From: Sphingomonas insulae
Lineage (GTDB): Bacteria; Pseudomonadota; Alphaproteobacteria; Sphingomonadales; Sphingomonadaceae
DNA: 64,000 nucleotides
Direction: 5' to 3'
Assembly: GCF_010450875.1 (NCBI RefSeq)
Contig: NZ_CP048422.1
Coordinates: 1 to 64,000 of the forward strand
Shown here: one piece after another, positions 45,450-53,888 of the stretch
How the letters are laid out: each line of letters starts with the position of its first letter
Numbering within the stretch: the first letter of the stretch is position 1
The notes under the pieces: model-generated
The model's input: the letters and a program-made list of their open reading frames with translations, nothing else
The model's database searches: none
What the model was told of the DNA's origin: nothing
Position numbers and translations under genes: made by a program

Positions 45450-47327
45450 GTGAAGCTGGTTCGGGGCGCATGGAAGCTGCTGGTGGCGATCAAGGACGGG
45501 CTGGTCCTGGTCGCGATGCTGCTGTTCTTCGGTCTGCTGTTCGCAGCGCTCAATGCGCGGCCGGGGTCGAAGGCGATCCCGACGGGTGCGCTGGTGCTCG
45601 ACCTCAAGGGCACGATCGTCGAGCAGCCCGAGGAGCAGGCGCCGTTCGCAGCCCTGTCGGGCCGGTCGATGCCGCGCCAGTATCGCGCCCGCGACGTGCT
45701 GCGCGCGATCGACGAGGCCCGTACCGACGACCGGGTGAAGGCGCTGGTGCTCGACCTCGACAGCTTCGCTGGCGGCTATCCGGCGACGCTGAACGAGATC
45801 GCGGAGGCGATCCGCCGCTTCCGCGATACGAAGAAGCCGGTGCTGGCCTATGCCACCGCCTATACCGATGCCGGCTATCGGCTGGCGGCGAATGCCAGCG
45901 AGATCTGGGTCAATCCGCTGGGTGGTACGCTGTTCACCGGGCCGGGTGGCAACCAGCTGTATTACAAGGGCCTCATCGACAAGCTGGGCGTCACCACCCA
46001 CGTCTATCGCGTCGGCAAGTTCAAGAGCTTCGTCGAGCCCTACACCCGCGCCGACCAGAGCCCCGAGGCGCGCGAGGCGAGCCGGCAGCTGCTGGGATCG
46101 CTGTTCGGCCAGTGGCAGGAGGCGATCGCCAAGGCGCGGCCGAAGGCGCAGGTCGGGCCGTTCCTCACCCAGCCCGACCGGCTGATCCTGGCCGCGAACG
46201 GCGACATCGCCAAGGCCAACCTGGCGGCGGGCATCGTCGACAAGCTGGGCGACCGCACCGCCTTCGGCACGCGCGTCGCCGCGCTGGTCGGCAGCGACGC
46301 GCGCAAGCCGGCGGGCAATTTCACCCGGATCAGCTATGACAGCTGGGTCGGCGCGCATCCGCTGTCGAAAGCGGGCGATGCGATCGGCGTGGTGACGATC
46401 GCGGGCAACATCGTCGACGGCGAGGGCGGGCCGGGCAGCGCGCATGGCGACACGATCGCCAAGCTGGTGCTGAACGGGCTCGCCACCAAGAACCTGAAGG
46501 CGCTGGTGGTGCGTGTCGATTCGCCGGGCGGATCGGTGCTGGCGTCCGAGCGCATCCGGCTGGCGATCCTGGAGGCGAAGAAGAAGGGGCTGCCGATCGT
46601 CGTGTCGATGGGCGGCCTTGCGGCGTCGGGCGGCTATTGGGTGTCGACGCCGGGCGACGTGATCTTCGCCGAACCGGCGACGATCACCGGGTCGATCGGC
46701 ATCTTCGGCATCATCCCGACCTTTGAAAAGACGCTCGCCAAGATCGGCGTCACCGCCGACGGCGTGAAGGCGACGCCGCTGTCGGGGCAACCCGACGTGT
46801 TCGCCGGCACCACGCCGCAGCTCGACACGATCCTGCAGGCGGGCATCGAGAACGGCTATCGCCAGTTCCTGGCCCGCGTCGCGCAGTCGCGCGGGATGAC
46901 GCCGGAGCGGGTCGACCAGATCGCGCAGGGCCGCGTGTGGGACGGCGGCACCGCGCGGCAGCTGAAGCTGGTCGACCGGTTCGGCAGCATGCAGGACGCC
47001 ATCGTCGAGGCGGCGAAGCGCGCGAAGCTCGACCCAGCCAAGGTGCATGCCGAATATCTGGAGAAGGAACCGGGGTTCGCGGCACAGCTGGCGGCGGGCT
47101 TCGCGGGCAAGGACGACGATGACGACGCGGCGGGCAGCGACGTGTTCGCGCGCATCGCCGCGGAACGCCGCGGACTGCTGGCGCAGGCGCTGGGCGACGT
47201 GCAGCGCCTGGCGATGGCGGGATCGGTGCAGGCGCGCTGCCTGGAATGCGGCGGCCTGGGGCCGAGCGACACGGCGGGATCGGATGCGCGGCTGCTGGAC
47301 CTGATCCTGGCGCGCGTCGGCCTGTAG
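45450..47327 (+). CDS. sppA: Signal peptide peptidase SppA, 67 kDa type
   Basis: A 625-aa inner-membrane serine protease that degrades cleaved signal peptides in the periplasm. One N-terminal membrane helix (VLVAMLLFFGLLFAALNA) anchors two tandem S49 domains. The Ser/Lys dyad is split over the two: Lys190 in YRVGKFKSFVEPYT (N-terminal half) and Ser393 in GGLAASGGYWVS (C-terminal half), as in E. coli SppA. Other motifs are VRVDSPGGSVLASE and ATITGSIGI. It starts at a GTG preceded by AAGAGGAG. An acetyltransferase gene follows after one base, so they are co-transcribed. Confidence 0.95.
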   Translation: MKLVRGAWKLLVAIKDGLVLVAMLLFFGLLFAALNARPGSKAIPTGALVLDLKGTIVEQPEEQAPFAALSGRSMPRQYRARDVLRAIDEARTDDRVKALVLDLDSFAGGYPATLNEIAEAIRRFRDTKKPVLAYATAYTDAGYRLAANASEIWVNPLGGTLFTGPGGNQLYYKGLIDKLGVTTHVYRVGKFKSFVEPYTRADQSPEAREASRQLLGSLFGQWQEAIAKARPKAQVGPFLTQPDRLILAANGDIAKANLAAGIVDKLGDRTAFGTRVAALVGSDARKPAGNFTRISYDSWVGAHPLSKAGDAIGVVTIAGNIVDGEGGPGSAHGDTIAKLVLNGLATKNLKALVVRVDSPGGSVLASERIRLAILEAKKKGLPIVVSMGGLAASGGYWVSTPGDVIFAEPATITGSIGIFGIIPTFEKTLAKIGVTADGVKATPLSGQPDVFAGTTPQLDTILQAGIENGYRQFLARVAQSRGMTPERVDQIAQGRVWDGGTARQLKLVDRFGSMQDAIVEAAKRAKLDPAKVHAEYLEKEPGFAAQLAAGFAGKDDDDDAAGSDVFARIAAERRGLLAQALGDVQRLAMAGSVQARCLECGGLGPSDTAGSDARLLDLILARVGL

Positions 47328-47328
47328 C

Positions 47329-47904
47329 ATGATCGCGCTGCGCCCCGCGACGTCCGAGGACGCGGCGGCGATCGCGGCGATCTATGCGCCGCACGTCCTG
47401 GCCGGTACCGTATCGTTCGAGACCGAGGCGCCGGATACGCGGGCGATCGCCAAGCGGATGGCGGCATCGGGCGGGCTGTACCCGTGGATCGTGGCGACGT
47501 ACCGCGAGGGCACGGGCGGCGATGCGGCCGGCGGCGTGCTCGGCTATGCCTATGCGACGCGCTTTTCGGAGCGGGAGGCGTATCGCTGGGTGGTCGAGAC
47601 GAGCATCTACGTCGCCGACGTCGCGCAACGACAGGGGGTCGGGCGGCTGCTGTACGAGGCGCTGGTGGATACGCTGCGCGCGCAGGGCTTCGCGCAGGCG
47701 ATCGGCCGGATCGCGCTGCCCAACAGCAGTTCGATCACGTTGCACGAATCGGTCGGATTCCGCCGCGCGGGCGTGTTCCGCGGCGTCGGGTACAAGCACG
47801 GCCAGTGGATCGACGTCGGGTACTGGCAGTGCGAGCTGGCCGAACCGGCGGTGCCGCCGGCCGAGCCGCAGCGGTTTGCCGATGTGGGGGTGGTGCGGGG
47901 GTGA
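47329..47904 (+). CDS. GNAT acetyltransferase, phosphinothricin acetyltransferase-like
   Basis: A 191-aa GNAT enzyme. It begins LRPATSEDAAAIAAIYAPHV with GTVSFETEAPDTRAIAKRM, the pattern of the Pat/Bar and MnaT group, which acetylates amino-acid-like amines such as methionine derivatives or phosphinothricin. The acetyl-CoA-binding motif is IYVADVAQRQGVGRLLYEAL, followed by LPNSSSITLHESVGFRRAGV. The protein is complete and follows sppA by one base. The natural substrate is not predictable; annotation as a herbicide resistance enzyme would overstate the evidence. Confidence 0.88.
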   Translation: MIALRPATSEDAAAIAAIYAPHVLAGTVSFETEAPDTRAIAKRMAASGGLYPWIVATYREGTGGDAAGGVLGYAYATRFSEREAYRWVVETSIYVADVAQRQGVGRLLYEALVDTLRAQGFAQAIGRIALPNSSSITLHESVGFRRAGVFRGVGYKHGQWIDVGYWQCELAEPAVPPAEPQRFADVGVVRG

Positions 47905-47950
47905 GGTCGGCGGTGAACGCTATGCGATCGCGGATCGAAGGGGGGCGATC

Positions 47951-48499
47951 ATGTCTTTGCTGCTGACGCTCATCGCGGCAACGACGCCGCTTTCACCGGA
48001 AACGCCGCTCGATTGCGCGCAGGTCGATCGCGCCGTCACGCTGTCGCAACAGGAACGCGTTCCTGCACCGCGAACCGCCACCGACGTACAACTCGTCGCG
48101 CACCATTCGCTATGCGGCGGTTGGGACATCATCGACGTGTGGCGGTCATGGAACGCCACGCCGCGGCTCTGGTACGCGCGACGCAAGACCATGAACTCGC
48201 GTGGCCATCTGACCGTCACCCTTCTCGATGAGGAAAGCTGCCCGGCGATCGTCCCGGTCCTGACGGCATTGAACGAAATCACGTTGCGCGTGTCGGTAAT
48301 CACTCCGCCATGGCGCCCAGGCGTCACACCGCCGCCACCGCCCCCGATGGCCGACGGCACCCAGTATACCCTTCGGGTCCTGATCGCGGGTCAGTCCGAC
48401 TATTCCCGAGCAAGCATTACCGTATCGGTTGACGATGGGGCGATAGCGAACTGGGCGGACACCGGGCTGCGTCAGCTGGCATCCTGCTGGCGCCCCTGA
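47951..48499 (+). CDS. Hypothetical exported protein, 182 aa
   Basis: No family recognised. The N-terminus MSLLLTLIAATTPLSPETP is a short signal peptide, after which four Cys (DCAQ, SLCGGW, SCPAI, SCWRP) suggest disulfide-stabilised folding in the periplasm. A proline run (PPPPPP) is in the middle. The pattern ending LRQLASCWRP resembles small sphingomonad periplasmic proteins of unknown function. The start was chosen for the signal peptide. It lies 46 bases after the acetyltransferase and its last 28 bases overlap the convergent channel gene. Confidence 0.7.
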   Translation: MSLLLTLIAATTPLSPETPLDCAQVDRAVTLSQQERVPAPRTATDVQLVAHHSLCGGWDIIDVWRSWNATPRLWYARRKTMNSRGHLTVTLLDEESCPAIVPVLTALNEITLRVSVITPPWRPGVTPPPPPPMADGTQYTLRVLIAGQSDYSRASITVSVDDGAIANWADTGLRQLASCWRP

Positions 48500-49137
48500 T
48501 CCCGCGCGCGATAGGCCGGTAGCGCGAGGTGGAAACGGATCGCGATGGCGCGGAGCGTGAAGCCCGCCGCGGCGGCGATGATCGCGGCGACCAGGCGTTT
48601 GGTGCCGCCCTCGACCAGCACGACATAGGAGGCGGAGGACAGCGCCGCCGCGGTCACGTACAATTCCGGTCGCATCAGGATCGACGGTTCGCCCGCCAGC
48701 ACGTCGCGGATAATGCCGCCGACGCAGGCGGTGACGACGCCCATCAGCGCCGCGGGCAGCGGCGGCACACCATAGCCGATCGCCTTCGCCGCGCCATAGA
48801 CCGCATAGGCGGCGAGGCCGACCGCATCGAACCAGGCAAGCGCACCGTCGCGCCACCAGCGTTCCGGGGTGACCCAGATCACCGCCGCCATCGCCAGGCA
48901 GACCGTCGCGGCGCGGGGATCGTGAACCCAGAACACCGGCGCGCCGATCAGCAGATCGCGCACCGTGCCGCCGCCGACGCCGGTAATGAGTGCGAAGAAG
49001 GCCAGCGTCACCGCGGTCTGGCCGCGCTTCGCCGCCGCCAGCGCGCCCGATGCGGCGAACACGCCAAGGCCCGCGACGTCGAACCACGGCGCGAAGGCGG
49101 GCAGCAGGGATGCAGTGGCGGGCAACGGCGGCAACAT
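48472..49137 (-). CDS. TRIC-type/UPF0126 membrane channel protein
   Basis: A 221-aa protein with seven predicted membrane helices in two homologous halves. The repeat signature occurs twice: GGGTVRDLLIGAPVFW and GGIIRDVLAGEPSI, each after a glycine-rich helix. This is the bacterial UPF0126 (YicG-like) family, structurally related to trimeric intracellular cation channels. The transported ion in bacteria is not settled. Its 3' end overlaps the convergent hypothetical gene by 28 bases. Confidence 0.9.
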   Translation of the reverse strand: MLPPLPATASLLPAFAPWFDVAGLGVFAASGALAAAKRGQTAVTLAFFALITGVGGGTVRDLLIGAPVFWVHDPRAATVCLAMAAVIWVTPERWWRDGALAWFDAVGLAAYAVYGAAKAIGYGVPPLPAALMGVVTACVGGIIRDVLAGEPSILMRPELYVTAAALSSASYVVLVEGGTKRLVAAIIAAAAGFTLRAIAIRFHLALPAYRARDQGRQQDAS

Positions 49138-49180
49138 CAGCCGCGCCTAGAACATCCGCCCCGCAAAATGAACCGCGCGA

Positions 49181-49798
49181 TCAGAAGCGGCGCCCGACCA
49201 CCAGATTGACCATGGGGTTCACCGGATTGCCGCCGGCCCGTTCGGCGCGGTTGCGACGCGCCATGTCGTTGGCATCGGTATAGGCGCTACCCTTCATCGC
49301 GCCGATTTCCAGGCCGATGGTGGTGCCGTCCTCCGCCATGCCGGTATAGCCCATCGTCAACGCCGGCGTCCGCTTCAGCCCGATCTTGCCGCCCGGCACG
49401 TTCAGCTGGCGGGGGACGACCATCAGCCCGCGGTTGGTCGCCTGTTCGCCGGCGCGGGTGTCGTACAGGCGGGTGCCGGCGGACAGGTGGAAGCCGCTGT
49501 CGCCGACGGGATAGAATTCGACCATCGAACTGGCGACGCGCTGGTGCAGCCGGTCGCGCGGCCCCTCACCCGCGTTGCCCACCGCGACCCGCAGGCGAAG
49601 GTTGCCGCCGAGCCGGGCGGTGTTCTGGACGATGGTTCCGGGAATCAGGCGCTGCATCAGGGGATTGCGGGCAAGCGGCTGTGGATCGGCGGTCGACGGC
49701 ATGTTCGGCACCGACTGGGCTGCGGCGGGAACGGCGACCGACAGCACCGCGCAACCGGCGACCATGGTCGATACCATCCCCAATCCCGTTCGACGCAT
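49181..49798 (-). CDS. Hypothetical exported protein, possible outer-membrane barrel, 205 aa
   Basis: A signal peptide (VSTMVAGCAVLSVAVPAAAQ) precedes a mature part of alternating hydrophobic residues (NLRLRVAVG, SSMVEFYPVGDSGFHLSAG, ALTMGYTGMAEDG) ending MVNLVVGRRF with a C-terminal aromatic residue, as in outer-membrane beta barrels. No named family is recognised. The start MRRTGLGMVSTM fits the signal. It is divergent from ychF across a 229-base spacer in which I found no clear promoter. Confidence 0.72.
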   Translation of the reverse strand: MRRTGLGMVSTMVAGCAVLSVAVPAAAQSVPNMPSTADPQPLARNPLMQRLIPGTIVQNTARLGGNLRLRVAVGNAGEGPRDRLHQRVASSMVEFYPVGDSGFHLSAGTRLYDTRAGEQATNRGLMVVPRQLNVPGGKIGLKRTPALTMGYTGMAEDGTTIGLEIGAMKGSAYTDANDMARRNRAERAGGNPVNPMVNLVVGRRF

Positions 49799-50027
49799 GC
49801 GCTCTCTCCAAAGCCCATAGCGGCACGATGTGCCACGGCCCTCCCCTGAGCCGGACACGACCCTAGCATCCATTCATCCCACGTACAGGTAGTAAATGTC
49901 CGGCCCGGCCGTATCACGCCGGGACGACGCATTCGGCCGGCGAACCGAAGCCGTGCCGGCCGCGGCTGGTCAAGCGGCGGCGCAGGCGGTAAGGCGCGCG
50001 CTTTCCCCATTCAGACGCGAGTATCCC

Positions 50028-51128
50028 ATGGGTTTCCGCTGCGGCATCGTGGGCCTGCCCAACGTCGGCAAGTCCACCCTCTTCAACGCCCTGACCGAGA
50101 CGGCGGCGGCGCAGGCGGCCAATTACCCGTTCTGCACGATCGAGCCGAACGTCGGCAACGTCGCGGTCCCCGATCCGCGCCTGTACGCGCTGGCCGCGAT
50201 CGCCGGATCGGCCAAGATCATCGAGACGCAGCTCGCCTTCGTCGACATCGCCGGACTGGTCCGTGGCGCATCGAAGGGCGAGGGCCTGGGCAACCAGTTC
50301 CTCGGCAACATCCGCGAGGTCGATGCGATCGTCCACGTGCTGCGCTGCTTCACCGATGGCGACGTCACCCACGTCGAGGGCAAGGTCGACCCGATCGCCG
50401 ATGCCGAGACGGTGGAAACCGAGCTGATGCTGTCCGACCTGGAAAGCCTCGAAAAGCGCGTGCCGAACCTCGTCAAGAAGGGCCAGCAGGGCGACAAGGA
50501 GGCCAAGATCGGCGCGGCCGTGCTCGGCCAGGCGCTGGAATTACTGCGCGAGGGCAAGCCGGCGCGGCTGACGGTCCCCAAGGATGCCGAGGAGGCGCGC
50601 GTTTTCGCCGCGGCGCAGCTCATCACCGCCAAGCCGGTGCTGTACGTCTGCAACGTCGACGAGGGCGATGCCGCGAACGGCAATGCGCTGTCCGCCAGGG
50701 TGTTCGAAAAGGCGAAGGCGGAGGGTGCCGAGGCGGTCGTCGTCTCCGCCGCGATCGAGGCGGAGATCGCGACGATGGCGCCCGAGGATCGCGGCGAGTT
50801 CCTGGCCGAACTGGGGCTTGAGGAAACCGGCCTCGCCCGGGTCATCACCGCCGGATACAAGCTGCTCCACCTGCTGACGTTCTTTACCGTAGGCCCGAAG
50901 GAGGCGCGCGCCTGGACCGTCCACGCCGGCGCCAGGGCCCCGAATGCGGCGGGCGAGATCCACACCGATTTCGAACGCGGCTTCATCCGTGCCGAGACGA
51001 TCGCCTATGACGATTACATCGCGTGCAAGGGCGAGGCCGGCGCACGCGAAACGGGCAAGCTGCGCGCCGAGGGCAAGGACTATGTCGTCCACGACGGCGA
51101 CGTGATGCTGTTCCGCTTCAACGTGTGA
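50028..51128 (+). CDS. ychF: Ribosome-binding ATPase YchF (Obg/OLA1 family)
   Basis: A 366-aa P-loop NTPase that binds ribosomes and, unlike most of its family, prefers ATP. P-loop GLPNVGKST is at 8-16, with the G2/G3 region FVDIAGLVRGASKGEGLGNQ and the altered G4 motif NVDE (CNVDEGD) that explains ATP preference. The C-terminal TGS-like domain has FFTVGPKEARAWTVHAGA and ERGFIRAET. The start MGFRCGIVG is standard. A tandem repeat array begins directly after its stop codon. Confidence 0.96.
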   Translation: MGFRCGIVGLPNVGKSTLFNALTETAAAQAANYPFCTIEPNVGNVAVPDPRLYALAAIAGSAKIIETQLAFVDIAGLVRGASKGEGLGNQFLGNIREVDAIVHVLRCFTDGDVTHVEGKVDPIADAETVETELMLSDLESLEKRVPNLVKKGQQGDKEAKIGAAVLGQALELLREGKPARLTVPKDAEEARVFAAAQLITAKPVLYVCNVDEGDAANGNALSARVFEKAKAEGAEAVVVSAAIEAEIATMAPEDRGEFLAELGLEETGLARVITAGYKLLHLLTFFTVGPKEARAWTVHAGARAPNAAGEIHTDFERGFIRAETIAYDDYIACKGEAGARETGKLRAEGKDYVVHDGDVMLFRFNV

Positions 51129-51131
51129 CAC

Positions 51132-51765
51132 GCGGCCGGACGGCGCGAACGCCACCTGGCTACTATAGGTCCGTCACCCCGGATTCGTTCCGGGGTCCAC
51201 CCTGCCGCGAGGAAATCGCCGGAGGCATCAACCCCTCGCCTCGCCGCGGAGTAGACCCCGGAACGGGTCCGGGGTGACGGGGTTTGCGGTAACGTCTGGT
51301 TGCATCCCGCCGCCGGCCTGTGTGAGCCCGGTTCCGGATAAGGCGCCGGATGGCGTGAACGCCACCCCAGTCACCATGGCCCCGTCACCCCGGACCCGTT
51401 CCGGGGTCCACCCTGCCGCGAGGAAATGCTGGAGGCACCGCCCCCTCGCCTCGCCGCGGAGTAGACCCCGGAACGGGTCCGGGGTGACGAGGTTTGCGGT
51501 AACGTCTGGTCACATCCCGCCGCCGGCCTGTGAGAGCCCGGTTCCGGATAAGGCGGCCGGATGGCGTGAACGCCACCCCAGTCACCATGGCCCCGTCGCC
51601 CCGGACTCGTTCCGGGGTCCATCGTGCCGCAAGGGAACCGCCGGAGCCACCACCCCCCTCGCCTCGCCGCGGAGTAGACCCCGGAACGGGTCCGGGGTGA
51701 CGAGGTTTGCGGTAACGTCTGGTCGCATCCCGCCGCCGGCTTGTGGCAGCACCCCTGTCCCGCGT
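51132..51765. repeat. Tandem array of three repeats of about 211 bp
   Basis: Three successive copies, at about 51132-51342, 51343-51553 and 51554-51765, share the order: GGCCGGA and CGAACGCCACC flank, left arm CGTCACCCCGGA...TTCCGGGGTCCA, a variable middle, CTCGCCGCGGAGTAGACC, right arm GGAACGGGTCCGGGGTGACG, then TTTGCGGTAACGTCTGG and GCATCCCGCCGCCGG. Inside each copy the two arms are inverse complements of about 25 bases. The spacing of CGTCACCCC is 211 bases each time. The array starts at the ychF stop and ends just before the next gene. All frames are open by chance but read the same low-quality peptides, so it is non-coding. Confidence 0.9.
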
Positions 51766-51803
51766 AAGGCGATATCGCCTTCCACGTCCGGGACGATCGC
51801 CTC

Positions 51804-53117
51804 GTGAGACTGATTCCCCTCGCCGTTCTTGCCGCATCGCTCGGTGCCTGCGCGCTGCCCTACACGCCGCCGGCGCTGTCACCGGTAACGCAGCCGGCCC
51901 CGCAGAATGCGGGTGCAACGCTGCCCCCCGCCCCGATGCCGCGCACCAACGGCGCCCCGGTCACGATCCTCGTCTCGATCGACGGCTTCCGGCCCGCTTA
52001 TTTGCAACGGGGCGTGACGCCGAACCTCAACGCGCTGGCGGCGGGCGGGGTTTCCGCATCGATGCGGCCGTCCTTCCCCTCCGTCACCTTCCCCAATCAC
52101 TGGACGCTGGTGACCGGCAAGGTCCCGGATCACCACGGCGTCGTCGGCAACAAGATGGAAGACCCGGCCCGCCCCGGCGAAACCTTTACCATGGCGAGCG
52201 ACGACCCCTTCTGGTGGAACGCCGCCGAGCCGATCTGGGTGACCGCGGAAAAGGCGGGGGTGCGGACCGCGACGATGTTCTGGCCGGGCGCCAACGTCGG
52301 CTGGGGCGGGACGATCATCCCCAACAGCCATGGCGCGATCGCCAACGCGACCCGGCCCGAGGACTGGCAGCAGTTCAACCAGGCGGTGACCGGTGCACAA
52401 CGCGTCGATGCGGTGATCGACTGGATGCGCCGCCCGGCGGCGATGCGCCCGCGATTCGTGACGCTGTATTTCGATACGGTCGACAGCGCCGGCCACGCCA
52501 ACGGGCCGCAGGCACCCGCGACGACGCAGGCGGTGGCGGACGTCGACGTACAGATCGGCCGGCTGGTGCAGGGGCTGCGCGACCTCGACCAGCCCGCCAA
52601 TCTGGTGATCGTCGCCGATCACGGCATGGCGGCGACCGACAGCGCCCGGACCATCGCACTCGACCAGGTGGCGAATGCGGCGGACTATCGGCCGTTCGAA
52701 TTCGGCCCCTATGCGACGCTGTTCCCGGTCACCGGCCACGAAGCGGCGCTGGAAGCCGCGCTGTTCAAACCACACGCACACATGACCTGCTGGCGCAAGG
52801 GCGCGGTGCCGGCGCGCTTCCGCTACGGCACCAACCCGCGCATTCCGCCGTACGTCTGCCTGGCCGAACCCGGCTGGCTGATCCTGAAGAGCGCGGCGAC
52901 CGATGCCTTTCACGGCGGCGCGCACGGTTACGACAATCGCGCACCCGACATGGCAGCGCTGTTCATCGCCAACGGCCCGGCGTTCGTCGGCGGCAAGCGG
53001 ATCGTCAGCTTCGACAATACCGACATCAACCCGCTGCTGCGCGACCTGATCGGCCTGCCCGCCGCGCCGGGGCTGGACGGCGACGATGCACCGTTTAGGC
53101 AGGTGCTGAAACGATAG
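51804..53117 (+). CDS. Nucleotide pyrophosphatase/phosphodiesterase-like lipoprotein
   Basis: A 437-aa lipoprotein of the alkaline phosphatase superfamily (NPP type). From a GTG start the signal peptide has the lipobox ASLGAC (Cys16). Metal and catalytic residues are in place: Asp60 in LVSIDGFRP, the nucleophile Thr95 in PSVTFPNHW, YFDTVDSAGHANGP with Asp and His, VIVADHGM, and GGAHGYDN. These proteins hydrolyse phosphodiester bonds of nucleotides or related molecules, here on the periplasmic side. The spacer before it is filled by tandem repeats, so its promoter is either within the last repeat or in the 40 bases after it. It is followed by a MaoC gene after 10 bases. Confidence 0.9.
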   Translation: MRLIPLAVLAASLGACALPYTPPALSPVTQPAPQNAGATLPPAPMPRTNGAPVTILVSIDGFRPAYLQRGVTPNLNALAAGGVSASMRPSFPSVTFPNHWTLVTGKVPDHHGVVGNKMEDPARPGETFTMASDDPFWWNAAEPIWVTAEKAGVRTATMFWPGANVGWGGTIIPNSHGAIANATRPEDWQQFNQAVTGAQRVDAVIDWMRRPAAMRPRFVTLYFDTVDSAGHANGPQAPATTQAVADVDVQIGRLVQGLRDLDQPANLVIVADHGMAATDSARTIALDQVANAADYRPFEFGPYATLFPVTGHEAALEAALFKPHAHMTCWRKGAVPARFRYGTNPRIPPYVCLAEPGWLILKSAATDAFHGGAHGYDNRAPDMAALFIANGPAFVGGKRIVSFDNTDINPLLRDLIGLPAAPGLDGDDAPFRQVLKR

Positions 53118-53127
53118 GAGAGCGGGC

Positions 53128-53574
53128 GTGCAGTATTTCGAGGATATCGAGGTCGGCTCGAAGGCCAGCTTTGGCGACTATGCGGTGACCCGGGACGAAG
53201 TGGTCGCCTTTGCCGAGAAATACGATCCGCAGCCGTTCCACCTGTCCGACGAGGCCGCCGCGCAGACGCATTTCGGCCGGCTGTCGGCGAGCGGCTGGCA
53301 TACCTGCGCGATGACGATGGCGATGCTGGTGGCGCATCTCAAGGCGAATGCGCAGGCCGGGCTCGGATCGCCGGGAATCGACGAGCTGCGCTGGCTGACG
53401 CCGGTCTATCCCGGCGACCGGCTACGCTGCGAGAGCGAGGTGCTGGAAAAGCGGCGGTCCGCCAGCCGGCCCGAGATGGGGATCTTCAAGAGCCGGATGG
53501 CGGTGTTCAACCAGCACGACGTGATGGTGATGACGTTCGTGTCGAACGGGCTCGTCGCGACGCGCGAGCAATAG
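53128..53574 (+). CDS. MaoC-like (R)-specific enoyl-CoA hydratase
   Basis: A 148-aa single hot-dog domain protein. The hydratase-2 motif is at about 27-45 (VAFAEKYDPQPFHLSDEAA, with Asp33 and His38 as the catalytic pair), followed by ASGWHTCAMTMAMLV and the PGIDELRWLTPVYPGDRLRC strand region. It hydrates enoyl-CoA or related thioesters. It starts at GTG with AGGAG 7 bases upstream and follows the phosphodiesterase gene by 10 bases, an unusual partnership. The acyl substrate is unknown. Confidence 0.9.
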   Translation: MQYFEDIEVGSKASFGDYAVTRDEVVAFAEKYDPQPFHLSDEAAAQTHFGRLSASGWHTCAMTMAMLVAHLKANAQAGLGSPGIDELRWLTPVYPGDRLRCESEVLEKRRSASRPEMGIFKSRMAVFNQHDVMVMTFVSNGLVATREQ

Positions 53575-53647
53575 GCTCGAATCGACTGCACCTGTAAATT
53601 ATCGGCCGCGCCGGTTCATTCGAAGGTGCAGGGAGCAGGTAGAAGCG

Positions 53648-53790
53648 GGTTCACGCGGAGGCGCGGAGGCGCGGAGGACCGTTTGCGGCGCAGCCATTCG
53701 AACCCCATGAGGGATGTGAAATTGACGGTGCTCGCCGGAACCGTAACTCCGAACGAAAGCCTCCGCGCCTCCGTGCCACCGCGTGAACCC
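53648..53790. repeat. Inverted repeat of the GGTTCACGCGGAGGCGCGG type
   Basis: In the 314-base spacer after the MaoC gene, arms at 53648-53677 and 53761-53790 are inverse complements over 30 bases with two mismatches. Each arm has an internal short tandem (GGAGGCGC repeated). A degenerate third arm is near 53800-53825. I see no gene in the spacer. The same element occurs at 58959-59082. Confidence 0.85.
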
Positions 53791-53888
53791 CCTTACTTCC
53801 CAGCGCCTCCGTGCCACCGCATGAAGCCGGCACCTGTCACGCCGGCCTTCGCCACGCAGCTTGCGGATGAGCGCGACCCATCCGGGAA

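Noticed and set aside
45375..47330. 651-codon open frame antisense to sppA
   Set aside because: sppA has both catalytic residues and a strong ribosome binding site; the antisense frame has none.
51132..51765. Tandem repeats considered as a CRISPR array or as a coding region
   Set aside because: The unit of about 211 bp is far longer than a CRISPR repeat plus spacer, the units match along their whole length, and no cas genes are present. The open frames across it repeat the same low-quality peptides in several frames.
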